64,000 nucleotides of DNA from Larus michahellis (taxonomy: Eukaryota; Chordata; Aves; Charadriiformes; Laridae), in the NCBI RefSeq assembly GCF_964199755.1, contig NC_133896.1, positions 177,867,092 through 177,931,091 on the forward strand, given 5' to 3'. The notes under the pieces were generated by a model. The model was not told the origin of the DNA, ran no database searches, and saw only the letters and a list, made by a program, of their open reading frames with translations. A program made the translations under genes and the position numbers. The first letter of the stretch is position 1, and each line of letters starts with the position of its first letter. Of the stretch, positions 1 through 12,200 are shown one piece after another.

Positions 1-417
1 TCTCTGTCCCCTTATATCTGATTTAGTCAGGTTTTCTTTGTTATAAATTAATTCGTAATAGCAGAATGTGCCAAAATGGAAGGTCTAGCAAACAGAAAAA
101 GAAACCCAAATTTCCAGTGAGCCCTGAAGAAAGTGAAAGAGGTTATTTGAGCCCCCAGGCAAGAAGAGTTGCATTGGTAATGAATAGAACTTTCCACTAA
201 GTGTACACATGCCCTTGTTTTGCGTAATTGCTGCAACTATTCATTTTTTTAATATCAGTATTGTAGGTTTTAAGTATTTCTAATATTAAATATAGGAGCT
301 GCTGATAGGAACTGGGAATGGGTAAATTGGGTTGTAAATAAAAACTTGAGAAAGTTTCTTTCATGTTGAGAACTATTTCTCTTTTGTAAGATGCATAATA
401 TGATGCTTGTTTTTTAG

Positions 418-519
418 GTTGGTGTACATATTGCAGATGTCAGTCATTTTATTCGCCCAGGAAATGCTTTGGATGAGGAGTCAGCCAAAAGAGGAACAAC
501 AGTGTATCTGTGTGAAAAA
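418..519 (+). CDS. DIS3: DIS3 exon encoding [11 protein letters not shown]...
   Basis: Acceptor TTTTTTAG at 412-417 and donor GTAATT from 520. The 102 nt are in phase 0 and encode 34 residues of the RNB domain, ending TVYLCEK. Bases 1-417 are intron and show no further exon. Confidence 0.95.
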
Positions 520-3500
520 GTAATTGTTTTCTATATAAAAAGCTTTTTGTACAATTAAGCAGTTAGATTTATCATGCTTTCCTCTTTTAATTCTTGAGAG
601 TAGAGACGTTATCTCTAAATTAAGTTGGGAAAAAAAAAACAGCTAGGCTCTTTTGGGCTGTACTTAATTTCCTCAGTCTATCAAAATGAAGGTGTTTTCG
701 GTCATTCAGCCTGCACAACAAGAAGGAGAAATATTTTTTTCTTTTTTTTCTTTTTAAATCCATTATCTGTAGAATATCCCTTTCAGCTCCCGTTTGAAGC
801 ATTAATAACCTGTAATTCTGAAACTAGACTACTGTTTTAATAATATCGATCTGAAATTGCCAAAGTAGCCTGTTCTTGGGTTTTCCATTGTTTTTTCTTG
901 TGATTGATAAATCTCTTATTGTTTCCTATGATTTGAATTCATTACAACTGTACACTTAATCCTGTTTATTTTAACTTATTTCTCACAGACCACAGTTTCT
1001 TTTCAGAAATAACTGCTACTAAAAACCCAATAATTAAAATGGATCTTGGAATTAATTTCCTCGAAGTAGCTTACGATTCTTCCAGAAATCTGAGCTTTCT
1101 TAGCGATAAAATAACTATTATTTCCAAGCTTTTAGTATATTAAAAATCAGGTAATTAAAATACATAGTCATGATTTTTATTCTTACTTTGCAGAGGATTG
1201 ATATGGTTCCAGAGTTACTCAGTTCCAATTTGTGCTCCCTGAGATCTAATGTGGACAGGTATATGTATATGAGCCATACTTTGATCCTGATATGAAACTC
1301 CAGATGTTTATATGTAGATTTTTAATAGGTTTTTCCACCCTCTCTCTCTTAGGCTTGCATTTTCATGTATATGGGAGATGAACCATAAGGCTGAAATTCT
1401 AAAAACCAGATTTACGAAGAGTATTATTAATTCCAAGGTTAGTCACATAAATATTATTATACTTCTGAAAAAAAAGCTGGAGACCTTTTTATAAAAACAG
1501 TGATCAACAGACTTGATAATGAAGTTTTTTTCTTTCTGTTTACTGATTTATATTTTCTTAGAATTAGAAAATGATGCTTAAGTACTAAAAATAAAGAAAA
1601 TCTTAGAATCTGCCCTGGTCTTTTAAACCTCTTAAGACTGCAGTGTTTTTTGTACAGTTACTTTGTTATGCTATTTCAGTATATAAAGTTACGATATTTC
1701 AGTATATACGTTATGACAATTCAGAAGTATAAATATTGCTATATCTACTGGACGTGGTTAGTATATACCAGCTAGTCATATTTTTCAGTTAAATTTAGTA
1801 GACCCTGTAGGTGTTTAATACATCTTTGAAAATTAGACCTCTGAGGCATAAAATACATCTGTGAACAGTGTAAAAAACTACTGTAAATGCCCGGTCTTCT
1901 TATTATCTTGCATAAGTCTGTCCTGTTTTGTCCATTATTCTTTGAGAATTACATGCATTAGGTGTTGAATGTAAGCTTTGTATTATTGTGAACCAACTTT
2001 GACAGCAAATTGCGGTTTCTGCAAGACACTCCTATGTTTTTCTTTTCAGTAATCAATTACGTATCATGATATCTCTTTTGTTTTAACCTCTTCAAGGCTT
2101 CTCTTACGTATGCCGAAGCACAGATGAGAATTGATTCAGCAACTATGAATGATGAAATCACTACCAGCCTACGTGGACTAAACAAATTAGCAAAAATTCT
2201 GAAGAAGAGAAGAATTGATAATGGGTAAACGGTGCAGTGTCCCTGATACCTTTTTTTCCTTCCCCCCACCCCCCATTTTTTTTTCTGGGTATTTGTTGCT
2301 GTCAAACTTTATAATGCTCCTCTGCATCCATTTTTCCAGTGGAAATCTTTTGAAAGAGTAGTAGTTTGCCATTTCGATTTGCATAAAAATGCCTGTGTTC
2401 ACTTCCCCAAAAATATAAGCGTGGGTTGTTAACTTTTCCTTCATAAGATCAATGAATATGGATCTCTTACAGTCATTATAGTCATTATACAAACACAACC
2501 AGAGGAGTAGGATTTGAAATTTTAGGAGCTACTATTGATGTGTGTGTCAGCATCATGATTTCTGCTAATTTGAACATTAATTCCACAATTTTATTTTTAA
2601 TTTCTGCTAATTTTAAATTACAGTTTCATGATAAACCCAGATGTTGTGTACAGGCTCATGACTCAGCTGCTGTGTCTGCTTTACTGTAGTTTGTTAATAC
2701 CACTTACTGTCTTCCAGAGCCTTGACACTTTCCTCACCAGAAGTTCGTTTCCACATGGACAGTGAAACTCACGATCCCATTGATCTGCAGACTAAGGAAC
2801 TCAAGTATGAGTTTTATTTTCCTCAATTGGTTAATTTGTGGCAGGAATGGAATTACAGACACATTTAAGTAGCAGCACTTAGTTAATAGTGTGCAGAGTT
2901 CCTGTAATAGTGCGGGACAATCATAGAATTATAGAATGATTTGGGTTGGAGGGGACCGTTAAAGATCACCTGGTCCAAAGTCTCCTGCCGTGGCGAGGGA
3001 TATCTTTCCCTAGATCAGGTTGCTCAAAGGCCAGTCCAGCCTCACCTTGAACATTTCCAGTGATGGGGCATCCAGAACTTCTCTGGGTAAGCTGATCCTA
3101 GCAAAGAGAGTTCCTCTGTATTTTACTGCACTATTTATGAAGCAGGTTTTGAACTGTATGCTTCATATATGAACTTATGTCTTTACTACTGATTTAACAG
3201 AGCACTAAGGTCCAAACTTTCTACATTCCACTGGCTTCTCTGTGATGCTTTTCTAACTAATATTAATGAAGGAAAGAAGGTAGAAGTTGGAGTTGCGGAT
3301 TACTGAAACTTTTAAGAACAACAGAGAAGTTATTGCACATGTGCACAGTGATATAGTCTAAGTGAGGAGTTCTAGTAACAGAGCTACTGATTCAATTTCT
3401 GAAGATACTTAATTTCTCTCATGGTACTACTTAGTTTCTGTGCTAAAATCTAAACTTAGTTATGTATACTGTCATGACTTCATGGTGTACAACATGGTGC

Positions 3501-6500
3501 TTTCAAACTTGATATGCATTCTTCATCTTAGGAAGAATCAAGAGGCATATCTGTTAGTCTTTTGGGGAATTTTAAATCCCATTTTTCTTTAATGTAATTT
3601 GTTATTTTAGAATATTTTAGGTTTTTTTCTTCTGACTCAGCGTTTGAAACTTAATAAATGTTATGGTTTTAGTCTTAATGGCACTTGTCTATATAAATGT
3701 TCAAAACAACTAGTTAATATATAATATTGTTAGGATGGTGGAATGTTTCTTCATTAGGCATTCAAAGTAAATATATAATTTAATGCTTTTCTAACAATAT
3801 AAAATATTTTATGTTGATAGAGAAACAAATTCCATGGTTGAAGAGTTCATGTTGCTTGCCAATGTCTCTGTGGCACAAAAAATTTACGATGAGTTCCCAG
3901 AGTTTGCCTTGCTCCGGAAACACCCTGCTCCTCCCCCATCGAATTATGACATCCTTGTGAAGGCCGCAAAGTCCAAGGCAAGTTTTTACCATGCTAATTA
4001 AGTTAATTAATTATAAAAAGCTATGTTTTCTTTCTGGTTGGCCACTTAGCCAAGAATAGGGGTTGGTGAGCAGTATTTTGAAAGTGTGTCAGCTACACTT
4101 TGAAATTGCTGGTACTTGTAGCAAGGTAATTCTACCTCTAGATGAAAGGAAGAATCTTGGGCTTTTTAAACCCTTTCTTAGGTAAAGCAAAGAAATCACT
4201 CTCTTAAGTCTTTTGTATTGTAACTCTTGTGTGCTGTGAATGTTTTCTCCTTTCCAAGCCACACGTGATTTTTGAGACAGTTTTTGGCTTTGGATCACAT
4301 ACATTATTGATGCACTTAAAAACTGGTCAATCACATCAAATAACATGTCTCTCAAAGTCAGGAAGTAAGAAAATGCATTCGTATGTGTTTAGTTTCCATC
4401 CTCTCCTTAGATGAGCTAGAGCTTAATTTAGCCTGAAACAAGTCTGATTTAATTAACAAGTCTGAACTGAAAAATTACTTTCTCAGTTTCAGGATCTTTT
4501 ATTTGAGCTGAACTTAATTTTCTAGACAATGGGATGTGCATACATATTTCCTTTCCCTTCAGCTCTTCCTCCCCACCCCCCCCTTTTTTTTTTCTAGACG
4601 CGAGAGAGAAGCTCCCAAATTCTATCAGTGTAAGATTAATAGATGACCCCATTTAATTTTCCACTGCTATAAAACTGGAATATTGATAATGATTTCATTT
4701 GTACTCTGAAAATTATTTTTTAAGTACCGTTTTATTTGGAAAGCAAAATTCCTGTGCATAGACAAATACTCTTTTAATAAGTCAAAGTTGCTTTTCACTA
4801 CTCTGACACAACCATCATAATTAGGTAAAAATATGCTATATTTTTGTTACTTTTTTTACAAATAATGCTGTTATTTTACCATAATACAGGCATAATTTGA
4901 TCTCTAGATCATACTTTGTTGTCAGTGGTGTACAGGAAGGAAAGAACGTTCTACTGATCTTGTGATAAAACTTAATTTGTGTGATTGGAAATTAAAAATG
5001 CATTATGTATTTTCATGCTACCTGAATTTTTACCAGGGAACACTGGCAAACAGGGAACAAAATGTCATACGGTACTAGTGTTACAAATCACTTTTCCAAG
5101 TGTAAGTTTTAATTATTTTGTGGAGGAAGTACAACAAGGTCGAGTACTGCTTACGTTATGCTTGGATGAGAATCTGTGCGTGGCATAAATACTTTTTTTT
5201 TTTTTTTTTTTTTAATATCCCTTCTGGGATAGGAAAAATCAAAGGAATGGAAAAATCAAACCAAAGGAAATAAAAAAAATACTTGTTAATATTAGCCTGA
5301 AGTGTTTCTTAGTTCTGAATGGATGTCTTTTCTGAATTCCTAGGCTATTGACTTCGCTTTTCACTTTTTCTATAGAGCACTGGTAATAATGAAGGAAGGA
5401 CCTTGTGCGTGTGCATGGGTGGAATTTTTTTTTGGTAATAGCGGCATTCCATTAGGTTATTAGGTGTGGTACCTGTGCCGCTAAGATGGATGTAGCTGTT
5501 ACATTTCTCCTTAGGCTCTGTTAATGCGTGCTAGTAATACCTGACCTTTTTTTTATTTTTTTTCCCTCCTTCCAGGATTTGGAAATTAAGACAGATTCAG
5601 CTAAGGCTTTAGCTGAATCATTAGACAAAGCTGAATCTCCTACGTTCCCCTATCTAAATACACTGTTGCGAATTTTGACCACTCGCTGCATGATGCAAGC
5701 TGTTTATTTCTGCTCTGGAATGGATAATGATTTTCATCACTACGGTTTAGCCTCACCTATTTATACCCACTTTACCTCACCTATTAGAAGGTACTTTATT
5801 TTACCAAAGTTTCAGAGAACCAAAAAAAAGGGATTTATTTGTGAAAAAACTCTATTTTAAATTATGATCATGTCCATTTAAAACAAAACACTGTTTCTGT
5901 TCAGCTTTAGATTTCAGTTGAAACAGCAGTGGCTTTACATGGTGATCTGCTTTCATGTAAACTCCCGTGTTTGCTGTCTGTTACTCCTAATGTCTAATAA
6001 AACTTTGTTAAATGACTCATAAAAATAAGAGAAATACATAATGCTAACTGATCCTGAAGTGCATTTCTGTGACAGAGATATGTGTTAGGGATGTAAGTCA
6101 ACTAGTAGTTTTTCATGTGGAAGCAGTGTTTAAATTTTGAGGAGACTGTATTATACATATAAAAACACTGCTAATTTAAAACTCGCTAGCTGTAGCTGTT
6201 GCATTGTAATGAAATCATACATCTTGGAAAATGAAGGGTGTTTTTTAACTAAAAAGTATCTAAGTTTTGAGGAAAATAATTGTTGTCATATTTTGCTCCT
6301 TAGAAACATTTCTAGTGAGATGTCTTACAGGTGGATTAAAATTCCTGTGCATTTCTGTGGATAATTTGCAGAGCTTCTAGGAGTCCTAATAGGAAATTTT
6401 CATTGCTGACAGAAGTGATACAAAATTCCTGGCTGAAGTTCTAATAAAAAGTTACGGTACCGAGAAAGTCAAGCCTGATTATGCTTTGCAGATCAATGGC

Positions 6501-9500
6501 ATTGAAATACAATTCTACACTAAATTTGTCTAGTTCATGGGAAAGGGGAGAGGGAGTGGCTTATGCTGCCATGGTGAAACATTATTCTTTAGACCAAAAA
6601 TAAAACTTTGTTTCTTCTTTGTAAACATTCAACAATACAGGCTCTATTAGTAGAATATAGTAAAGAATTTATCTTGGAAAATAGTTTGTTCTGGCTCTGC
6701 AGAGTGTATCTGGTCAGTGAAGAGATAATACAGGGAGTTACCAGCAGACCATCATTATTATAAAAACTTTCTCATCTATAAGACTCATAAAAACAAAATA
6801 ATACTCAGAAACTTTTTCTTAAGTATGTTTTGATATGTCATTGACCATTTAATCTCACCTGTACAGGTATGCTGACATCATAGTACATCGACTTTTGGCA
6901 GTGGCCATAGGAGCAGACAGTACTTACCCCGATCTTTTAGATAAACATAAACTAGCAGATATGTGTAAAAATCTCAATTACCGACATAAAATGGCTCAAT
7001 ACGCACAAAGAGCATCAGTTGCATTCCATACACAGGTAAGCATTCAGAGGTGTGGGGATTAACTGTGGGTGATTCATGTTGATTTTAAAGGAAGGGAGGG
7101 AACATCGAGTTGTGCAAAACCAAGCAGGTCTGTAGGAATGACGAAGAATGAGGGCTGCTTCCTTGAGGAGAAGCTTCAACATTGCATTGCTGGTTCTGAA
7201 AAATTTAGAATAATGGCCTCTTGAGGATTCTTTTTACTTCATGTTTTTTATAGATACGATGAATGTTTAATACTATAGTAATGTTACAAAGTTTATGGGA
7301 TTTTTTTAATTTGCTTTCAATAATGGTGTGTAATTATCACTAAGTATAGATTTGTAATTGCTTTGTTTTTTTCAGCCAGTATATTTGTAATCCAAAAGAA
7401 TGTTCTAGTGCTTTTTTTTCTCATTCATGTATTTTACTTTTGTTACAGCTGTTCTTCAAAAACAAAGGAGTAGTGAATGAAGATGCATATATATTATTTG
7501 TAAGAAAAAATGCAGTTGTGGTTCTGATTCCCAAGTATGGGTTAGAAGGAACTGTCTTCTTTGAAGAAAAAGGTAAACCAACACCGAGACTGGATTACAA
7601 CAATGAGGTATGTTTTTATAAGGTTTGTTCTTAAATACCTTTGGTTTTTTGATTTGGTAAGTGACCAGAATGACTAAAATCTATTCTAGTTGGATTTAGA
7701 AGGGTAAGAGAGGCTATTCTAAATGCACATTTATTAATCTGTAGTAATAGTGCCACTATGGCCTTTATAAGTCCAAATAAACAGGTTATGATAGGAATTG
7801 GTTTCTGTAATAGATAGTGCTAACACCTGCTTATCCATGTAAATACTGCAAAAATGTATAAACCATGTATTACGATACTCTGAACAATCAGGACAGTAAT
7901 TTTTCTGTTCATTTTTATTGACACATAACGTTAATGATTTCCTACAAAAATATTTATTTGTATAAAAACATCGGCCGTTGTAAGCAGTGAGTGCTTATAC
8001 AAAATTTGAACTTTCAGGTGCCGTCACTTACTGTGGAAGACACAACGTTACATGTATTTGATAAAGTTAAAGTGAACATTATGTTAGACGCTTCCAACAT
8101 CCAACATCAGAAAATTCGGATGGTGTTAGTAGAACCAAAGGTAAGGCACAAGATTTGTGATTCGTGTAATTGTATTACCCTTCAGTAATGTTAAAAAATC
8201 AGCATATGGTAAAATTGAAACTTAAGCCAGAAGAAAAAAAATCATTTAGCAGCAGATTGTAGCGATTGCTTCGTATCTACTCCCAATAAAACACAGGTCT
8301 GCTTTTGTTTGCTGTTGAAAAGAATAAAGGGCTCTAAATTAAATTACCCTTCTGGACCCATCAGGGCTATTTCCACTGATGGGAAAGGTGATGATTTGCT
8401 GGAGTAATATCTTTTGAATTTCATGGTTCTGTAATCAAATCTCCCTTTTGAAAATCAGCCAAAACTCAGTAGGATCATCTTTTTGCTCCAGTAAATTGTG
8501 GTGTAACTGTGATGGGTGGCTCAGAAGGAAACTCAGTGTAGTTGCTGGCTGTAAATGGCAGTCCTTCCTTACAACTTCCACATTACAAAAATTCTCTCTT
8601 GATAATGTTATAATACCTGTAATGTCCCAATAACTGTGTCTCTGGTCTTAAGACTTGTCAATTCTATCTTCTTAATGCATCAGGGACACTGGGGTTTTCA
8701 CCTGCTCTCACACCTCAGGCCTGCTGAGTATTTTTGCGTGCCATTACAAGATTGTGTACTTTCATTAAGTTATGTGTGACTTTTTTGGTAAACAGATGGT
8801 TGCAGTCATTGTGTATCCGTAATCATGGAGGAAAAAGAAAACCCAAAATAAGCAAGAGATCCTTGTTTATACAGTCAAACATTTTTCCTTTTATCTGAGA
8901 AATCATCTCTTTCCAAACACGTGTAAATATTCTGATCTTTGAGCTGTGGTATTATCTCGTGTCGAAGGCAATCCTCATGATTTCAAAAAGTGGGAGCAGA
9001 TAACGGAATTCATAGTAGACAGAAACCTTGCATCCTGCTGCGCATTAATCTGCAGAGCTGCCCACTGCTTGCGCTCACCTGGCAGTGTTTGTCAGAGCTG
9101 CTCTTGTGGGCTTAACTCCGGAACAAACACTCGTTGCAAAGACTCCAGTCCCCAAGGGATGCACTTTCTTCTTTGAAAATAGGCACAAAGTAAGGCCAAC
9201 GCAAGCTGATCTTTATTTATTCTCTTCCTCTCCCCTTCCCTTCTACTTCTTGTACTAATTTCTGTGAATGTCCTTCCTCTACAGCAAAGCCAATACTATA
9301 CTCTTAGCTTATCCCTTGGTACAGGAACAGCTGTACTAGTTAATCCAAAATACTTTGTCACCCTAAGCATCAGTTACTAGTCCTCCTTCCTGGTAAGGAA
9401 TGAGTGTAGGAGTAAGATGCACATACAGTGATCATTCCCTTTGTGGCCATTCAAAGCTTCCTGCAATTTACAGCTTCCATACTGTCTCACCCAGATACAC

Positions 9501-11950
9501 ATCTTTGTGTTCAGTAGATAGTCTTGTCCTGCAAATTTCTTTAATCACTTTTTTGCCCAGCTTACACTTCTGACTCCCACAGCATCTTGTTAACAGTACG
9601 TTCCTCAACTCACTGTGTATGGAAAAAGTACTTAGCCTTTCATTTGTTTCAAGCCTGATGCCCAATACTGTTACTTGATGACAGACTGCATTTACTACAC
9701 TATGAAAAAGAATATTTTATTCCTATTTACCATTCCTCTGCCACTCAATTCTATATGCTTCTGTTATCCACTATATTAGCTCCTGCTCTTCAGGAGACTA
9801 TTTTGTATCTTTGATCTTCCTTGTCACCTTTGTTTTTGTAGTTCCATTTTATGATTTTTTTTTTTTTTGAGCTGGAAGAGAAGCACATGCATGATTCTGA
9901 AAGCGAGCACACCACAGGTCCATACAGGATCACATTGTACATAGAGACATACGTACAGGATTTTCCGTGTTGTATGGTGTTACGTGGGAACACTTTGCAT
10001 CATCTTTCATTCCTTCTAGTACCAAGACCAGTTTCAAGCAGTGAGTTTATACACACCGAGAGTTGCTACTTGACAGTTTTACACCTGCTTTTAGAACTGT
10101 GTGATGGACAGTGTCTCGTCCTGCTAGTATTCCTCTTACCCAGTTTGTCCTAAACCTTCTTTTTTTTTTTTTATGATGGTCATTTGTAAGTTTTCTTGCT
10201 GTTGATCTTAATTTTCTTGAGTGCTTGAAATACATTTTGATTACCTGTTGTTCATGCCTGTTTTAGGTTTTTATTATCACCAAGCTATCCAGTGATGGAG
10301 AAGCAAGGAAGAATTCCCTGCCTCTCACTTACTTGGAGAATTTTTATTACTATTCCTCAGTCTTTTGGGCTTGCCTGTTTATTTTAACTTATTTCTTCAT
10401 GTGGACAGGATTTTTACTTCTTAAAGGATGACTGTTGACTTGTAATACAGATCACTGACATTTTTTTTTTTCAAGCGTTGTCTTGAAATGCTATTAATAA
10501 ATGGCATATTCTTACTCCCAAGTCTCTTAAAATTCCATCTCATCCCTGAAAGCATCTTACCTTTTTGCTACCCCCTTTAATAAAATTTTCACTAAATTCC
10601 TTCAAAATTGCAGTAATAAGGTTTGGGTTTTCTTTCCTTCTATCGGGGTGATGCATTTTGAGTAATTACAGTGAAATCAGAGGGCTGGGTCTGTTGGTAA
10701 CCTCTTGAGCAGGTCCTCAGACAAGAGCTGCTTCTCCCTTTTTCTGGGTTCTCCGTCTAGTTGCTCAAAGAAACAGGCGTTTATGGGACTTAGAAACCAA
10801 GTGTCTGTCTTGAGCCTTCTCATGACGCGTAGTCGTTGAAGATAACTTACTGTTGCTGTGTTACCTGTTCTCACAGCCTCTCCAGTACTCCTTAGCACGT
10901 CATAATCCTTGCCATCCTAACTAGCTGACCCAAAACCATAGCCTTCAGCTTATGGCGGTGGGTTGTGTTCCAGCACAGGTGCCTGCGTTACTCTAATACA
11001 ATTAAGTGGCTCTTCTACTGGTACACGTTGTCGCTTTCACATGATTTATAACCTGGTAAAGTCCTAGTGGTGAGCTTCCTTGCATCAAGCTTCTCAAGTG
11101 CCCGTTGCCTTCTTGAATTAGACATTGCGTTTGAGTCTACAGGCAAACCGCAAGAGGAGCCTGCACGTCTGGGCTTGGTCCAATTGTTTTATGGACCCTA
11201 CTTAAATGAACTGTTTCATTATGGCCTGCTTCACCCTTCTCTGCTTGAATGCCACTCATTTCCGTATTCTCACGGAAAGCATAGCCTGCTTCTTGGTGAC
11301 CTCTTCCCTTGAGGACAAGCCGTTCTCTGTAAGCATGCAGGCTTTTTTATTCTTCTTGTTCCTTGCTTTAGAAAAAGTCTATTTTCCACTTATTTCAAAA
11401 GTTTTGCCAGTTTTTCTGCCAAAGCTAAATGCCTTTTTGCTCTGTTGTGTCCCGAGCCTCACAGGGCCTCTGCTTGACAGGAGCAGCACTTCAGAAAACA
11501 CCACGGTGGTGATTATTGTAAAAGCAAAATGAAAATTGTTAGGTCAGGACCCCTTTTCACCCCTCTCATTCACACCCCCTGCCTTCTAAGCCTTTGTTAA
11601 GGCCGAGGAGGTGGCGCTTATAATCTGGTGCAAACTGCTGGCCATTTACTCAGGAGGGGTGCTGCTGCTTCTCCTCCCCTGAGCTTTTTCCAGCTTGTAC
11701 TTCAGTCGAGTGTCCTAGCTGGGATTGTCACAGGATGGGAGACCCTCTCTTAGATGAATGCTAACAGGATTTTCTGCTGTTCATACAGTGTTTGTAAAAG
11801 GTCTGTACAAGTAAAGTTGAGTTAAAAGTGTTCCGACTTCTAATTGTTCTCTCACTGCAGATACCAGGAAATGATGCGCCTGCAAATCTACCTACAGAGA
11901 TAAACAGCAAGAATGAACCCGAGAAAAAGAAAAAGAAGCTACAAAAATAG
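418..11950 (+). CDS. DIS3: DIS3 exosome exoribonuclease, 3' half (11 coding exons; 5' end outside window)
   Basis: DIS3 is the processive 3'-5' exoribonuclease (and PIN endonuclease) of the nuclear and cytoplasmic RNA exosome. Eleven exons join in one frame of 1,380 nt, giving 459 residues plus TAG. They are 418-519, 1194-1258, 1353-1437, 2097-2224, 2718-2804, 3821-3977, 5576-5790, 6867-7035, 7449-7607, 8018-8140 and 11861-11950. The product covers the C-terminal part of the RNB domain, beginning [18 protein letters not shown] and including [11 protein letters not shown], then the S1 RNA-binding domain (exons 7449-8140) and a lysine-rich tail EKKKKKLQK. In the family, the PIN domain, cold-shock domains and the aspartate cluster of the RNB active site lie further N-terminal, so they are off-window. 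Residue matches to human DIS3 run the whole length. No frameshift or stop was found. One intron uses a GC donor (3978). Introns hold little except one CR1 fragment near 2.9-3.1 kb. Confidence 0.97.
1194..1258 (+). CDS. DIS3: DIS3 exon encoding [18 protein letters not shown]...
   Basis: Acceptor TTTGCAG ends at 1193 and the donor GTATAT starts at 1259. The exon is 65 nt and ends two bases into an arginine codon, which the next exon completes. Confidence 0.95.
1353..1437 (+). CDS. DIS3: DIS3 exon encoding [17 protein letters not shown]...
   Basis: The pyrimidine tract CTCTCTCTTAG ends at 1352 and the donor GTTAGT starts at 1438. The exon is 85 nt, completes an Arg codon, and ends in phase 0 with INSK. 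Confidence 0.95.
2097..2224 (+). CDS. DIS3: DIS3 exon encoding [17 protein letters not shown]...
   Basis: The acceptor CTTCAAG ends at 2096 and the donor GTAAAC starts at 2225. The 128 nt encode the conserved block through [19 protein letters not shown], with the last Gly codon split between exons. Confidence 0.95.
2718..2804 (+). CDS. DIS3: DIS3 exon encoding [19 protein letters not shown]...
   Basis: The acceptor CTTCCAG ends at 2717 and the donor GTATGA starts at 2805. The exon is 87 nt, and its last codon (Lys) is completed by the exon at 3821. Confidence 0.94.
2921..3115 (-). mobile_element. CR1 LINE 3' end fragment, antisense in a DIS3 intron
   Basis: AATCATAGAATTATAGAATG followed by GGTTGGAGGGGACC and GGTCCAAAGTCTCCTGC is the reverse complement of an avian CR1 3' end, with its terminal octamers first. 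Similarity fades after about 3.1 kb. The copy is short and 5'-truncated, as usual for CR1. Confidence 0.88.
3821..3977 (+). CDS. DIS3: DIS3 exon encoding [16 protein letters not shown]..., followed by a GC donor
   Basis: The acceptor TGATAG ends at 3820. The coding frame runs to VKAAKSK at 3977 and must then join DLEIKTDS at 5576. The only donor that keeps this junction is AAG|GCAAGT at 3978, a GC-AG site whose other positions fit the donor consensus. The exon is 157 nt. Confidence 0.93.
5193..5213. repeat. Poly(T) tract (21 T)
   Basis: An uninterrupted T run in the GC-AG intron of DIS3, far from the acceptor at 5575. Confidence 0.9.
5576..5790 (+). CDS. DIS3: DIS3 exon with [20 protein letters not shown] and the HFTSPIRR motif
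   Basis: The acceptor CCTTCCAG ends at 5575 and the donor GTACTT starts at 5791. The exon is 215 nt. It carries the most conserved C-terminal RNB motif, TSPIRRY, whose Arg-Tyr junction is split across the intron. Confidence 0.96.
6867..7035 (+). CDS. DIS3: DIS3 exon encoding [17 protein letters not shown]...
   Basis: The acceptor TGTACAG ends at 6866 and the donor GTAAGC starts at 7036. The exon is 169 nt and forms the end of the RNB fold, finishing RASVAFHTQ in phase 0. Confidence 0.96.
7449..7607 (+). CDS. DIS3: DIS3 exon, start of S1 domain ([18 protein letters not shown]...)
   Basis: The acceptor TGTTACAG ends at 7448 and the donor GTATGT starts at 7608. The 159 nt are phase 0 on both sides and encode 53 residues, including [18 protein letters not shown] of the S1 beta-barrel. 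Confidence 0.96.
8018..8140 (+). CDS. DIS3: DIS3 exon, end of S1 domain
   Basis: The acceptor CTTTCAG ends at 8017 and the donor GTAAGG starts at 8141. The 123 nt encode 41 residues with [10 protein letters not shown] and [12 protein letters not shown]. Confidence 0.95.
8141..11860 (+). other. Last DIS3 intron (3.7 kb), no exon recognised
   Basis: This is the longest DIS3 intron. It contains short open frames on both strands (for example 8946-9176, 10677-10898 and 11067-11312), but none resembles a known protein and none has a coherent gene structure. The part from about 10.7 to 11.7 kb is less AT-rich than the rest. No recent CR1 was seen. Confidence 0.6.
11861..11950 (+). CDS. DIS3: DIS3 last coding exon
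   Basis: The acceptor TCACTGCAG ends at 11860. The 29 codons [10 protein letters not shown]...EKKKKKLQK are followed by TAG at 11948-11950. The tail is basic and variable, as in human DIS3, where it likewise begins IPG and ends in a lysine cluster. Confidence 0.93.
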   Translation: MPGNDAPANLPTEINSKNEPEKKKKKLQK

Positions 11951-12200
11951 CTGGATGTAAAAGTTAATAGGAAGTCACACATGAATCATTTGTATTTACG
12001 TATTTTTCCCTATGGGCAAAATGCTAGGAACAGGTTTTGTTTACTTTTAATTACACATTTTTTTAATATTTGTAAAACTGGCTTTTTTTTAAAAAAAACT
12101 TTTTATGAATATATATATGCAGGAGAACAATAGTTTTAAAACCAAGTACGTCTACGGTTTTGTCTTGTGGGTGAAAATAAATGCTTCTGCAAAGCGAAGG
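11951..12200 (+). other. DIS3: DIS3 3' UTR and probable poly(A) site
   Basis: The DIS3 stop codon is followed by an AT-rich stretch. A canonical AATAAA lies at 12176-12181, about 225 nt after the stop, so cleavage near 12,195-12,205 is expected. This is inferred from the signal only. Confidence 0.6.

Noticed and set aside
5528-5860. A 110-codon + frame starting MLVIPDLFF
   Set aside because: Its middle is the DIS3 exon 5576-5790. The start is in intron sequence and the end runs past the donor, so it is not a separate gene.
11067-11532. Overlapping + frames of 81 and 108 codons in the last DIS3 intron
   Set aside because: No family similarity and no coherent exon structure; they lie wholly inside an intron whose flanking exons join cleanly.
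11604-11617. CTCF-like CGAGGAGGTGGCGC in a DIS3 intron
   Set aside because: Only 12 of 14 core positions match, including a mismatch in the middle, which is expected by chance in a window of this size.
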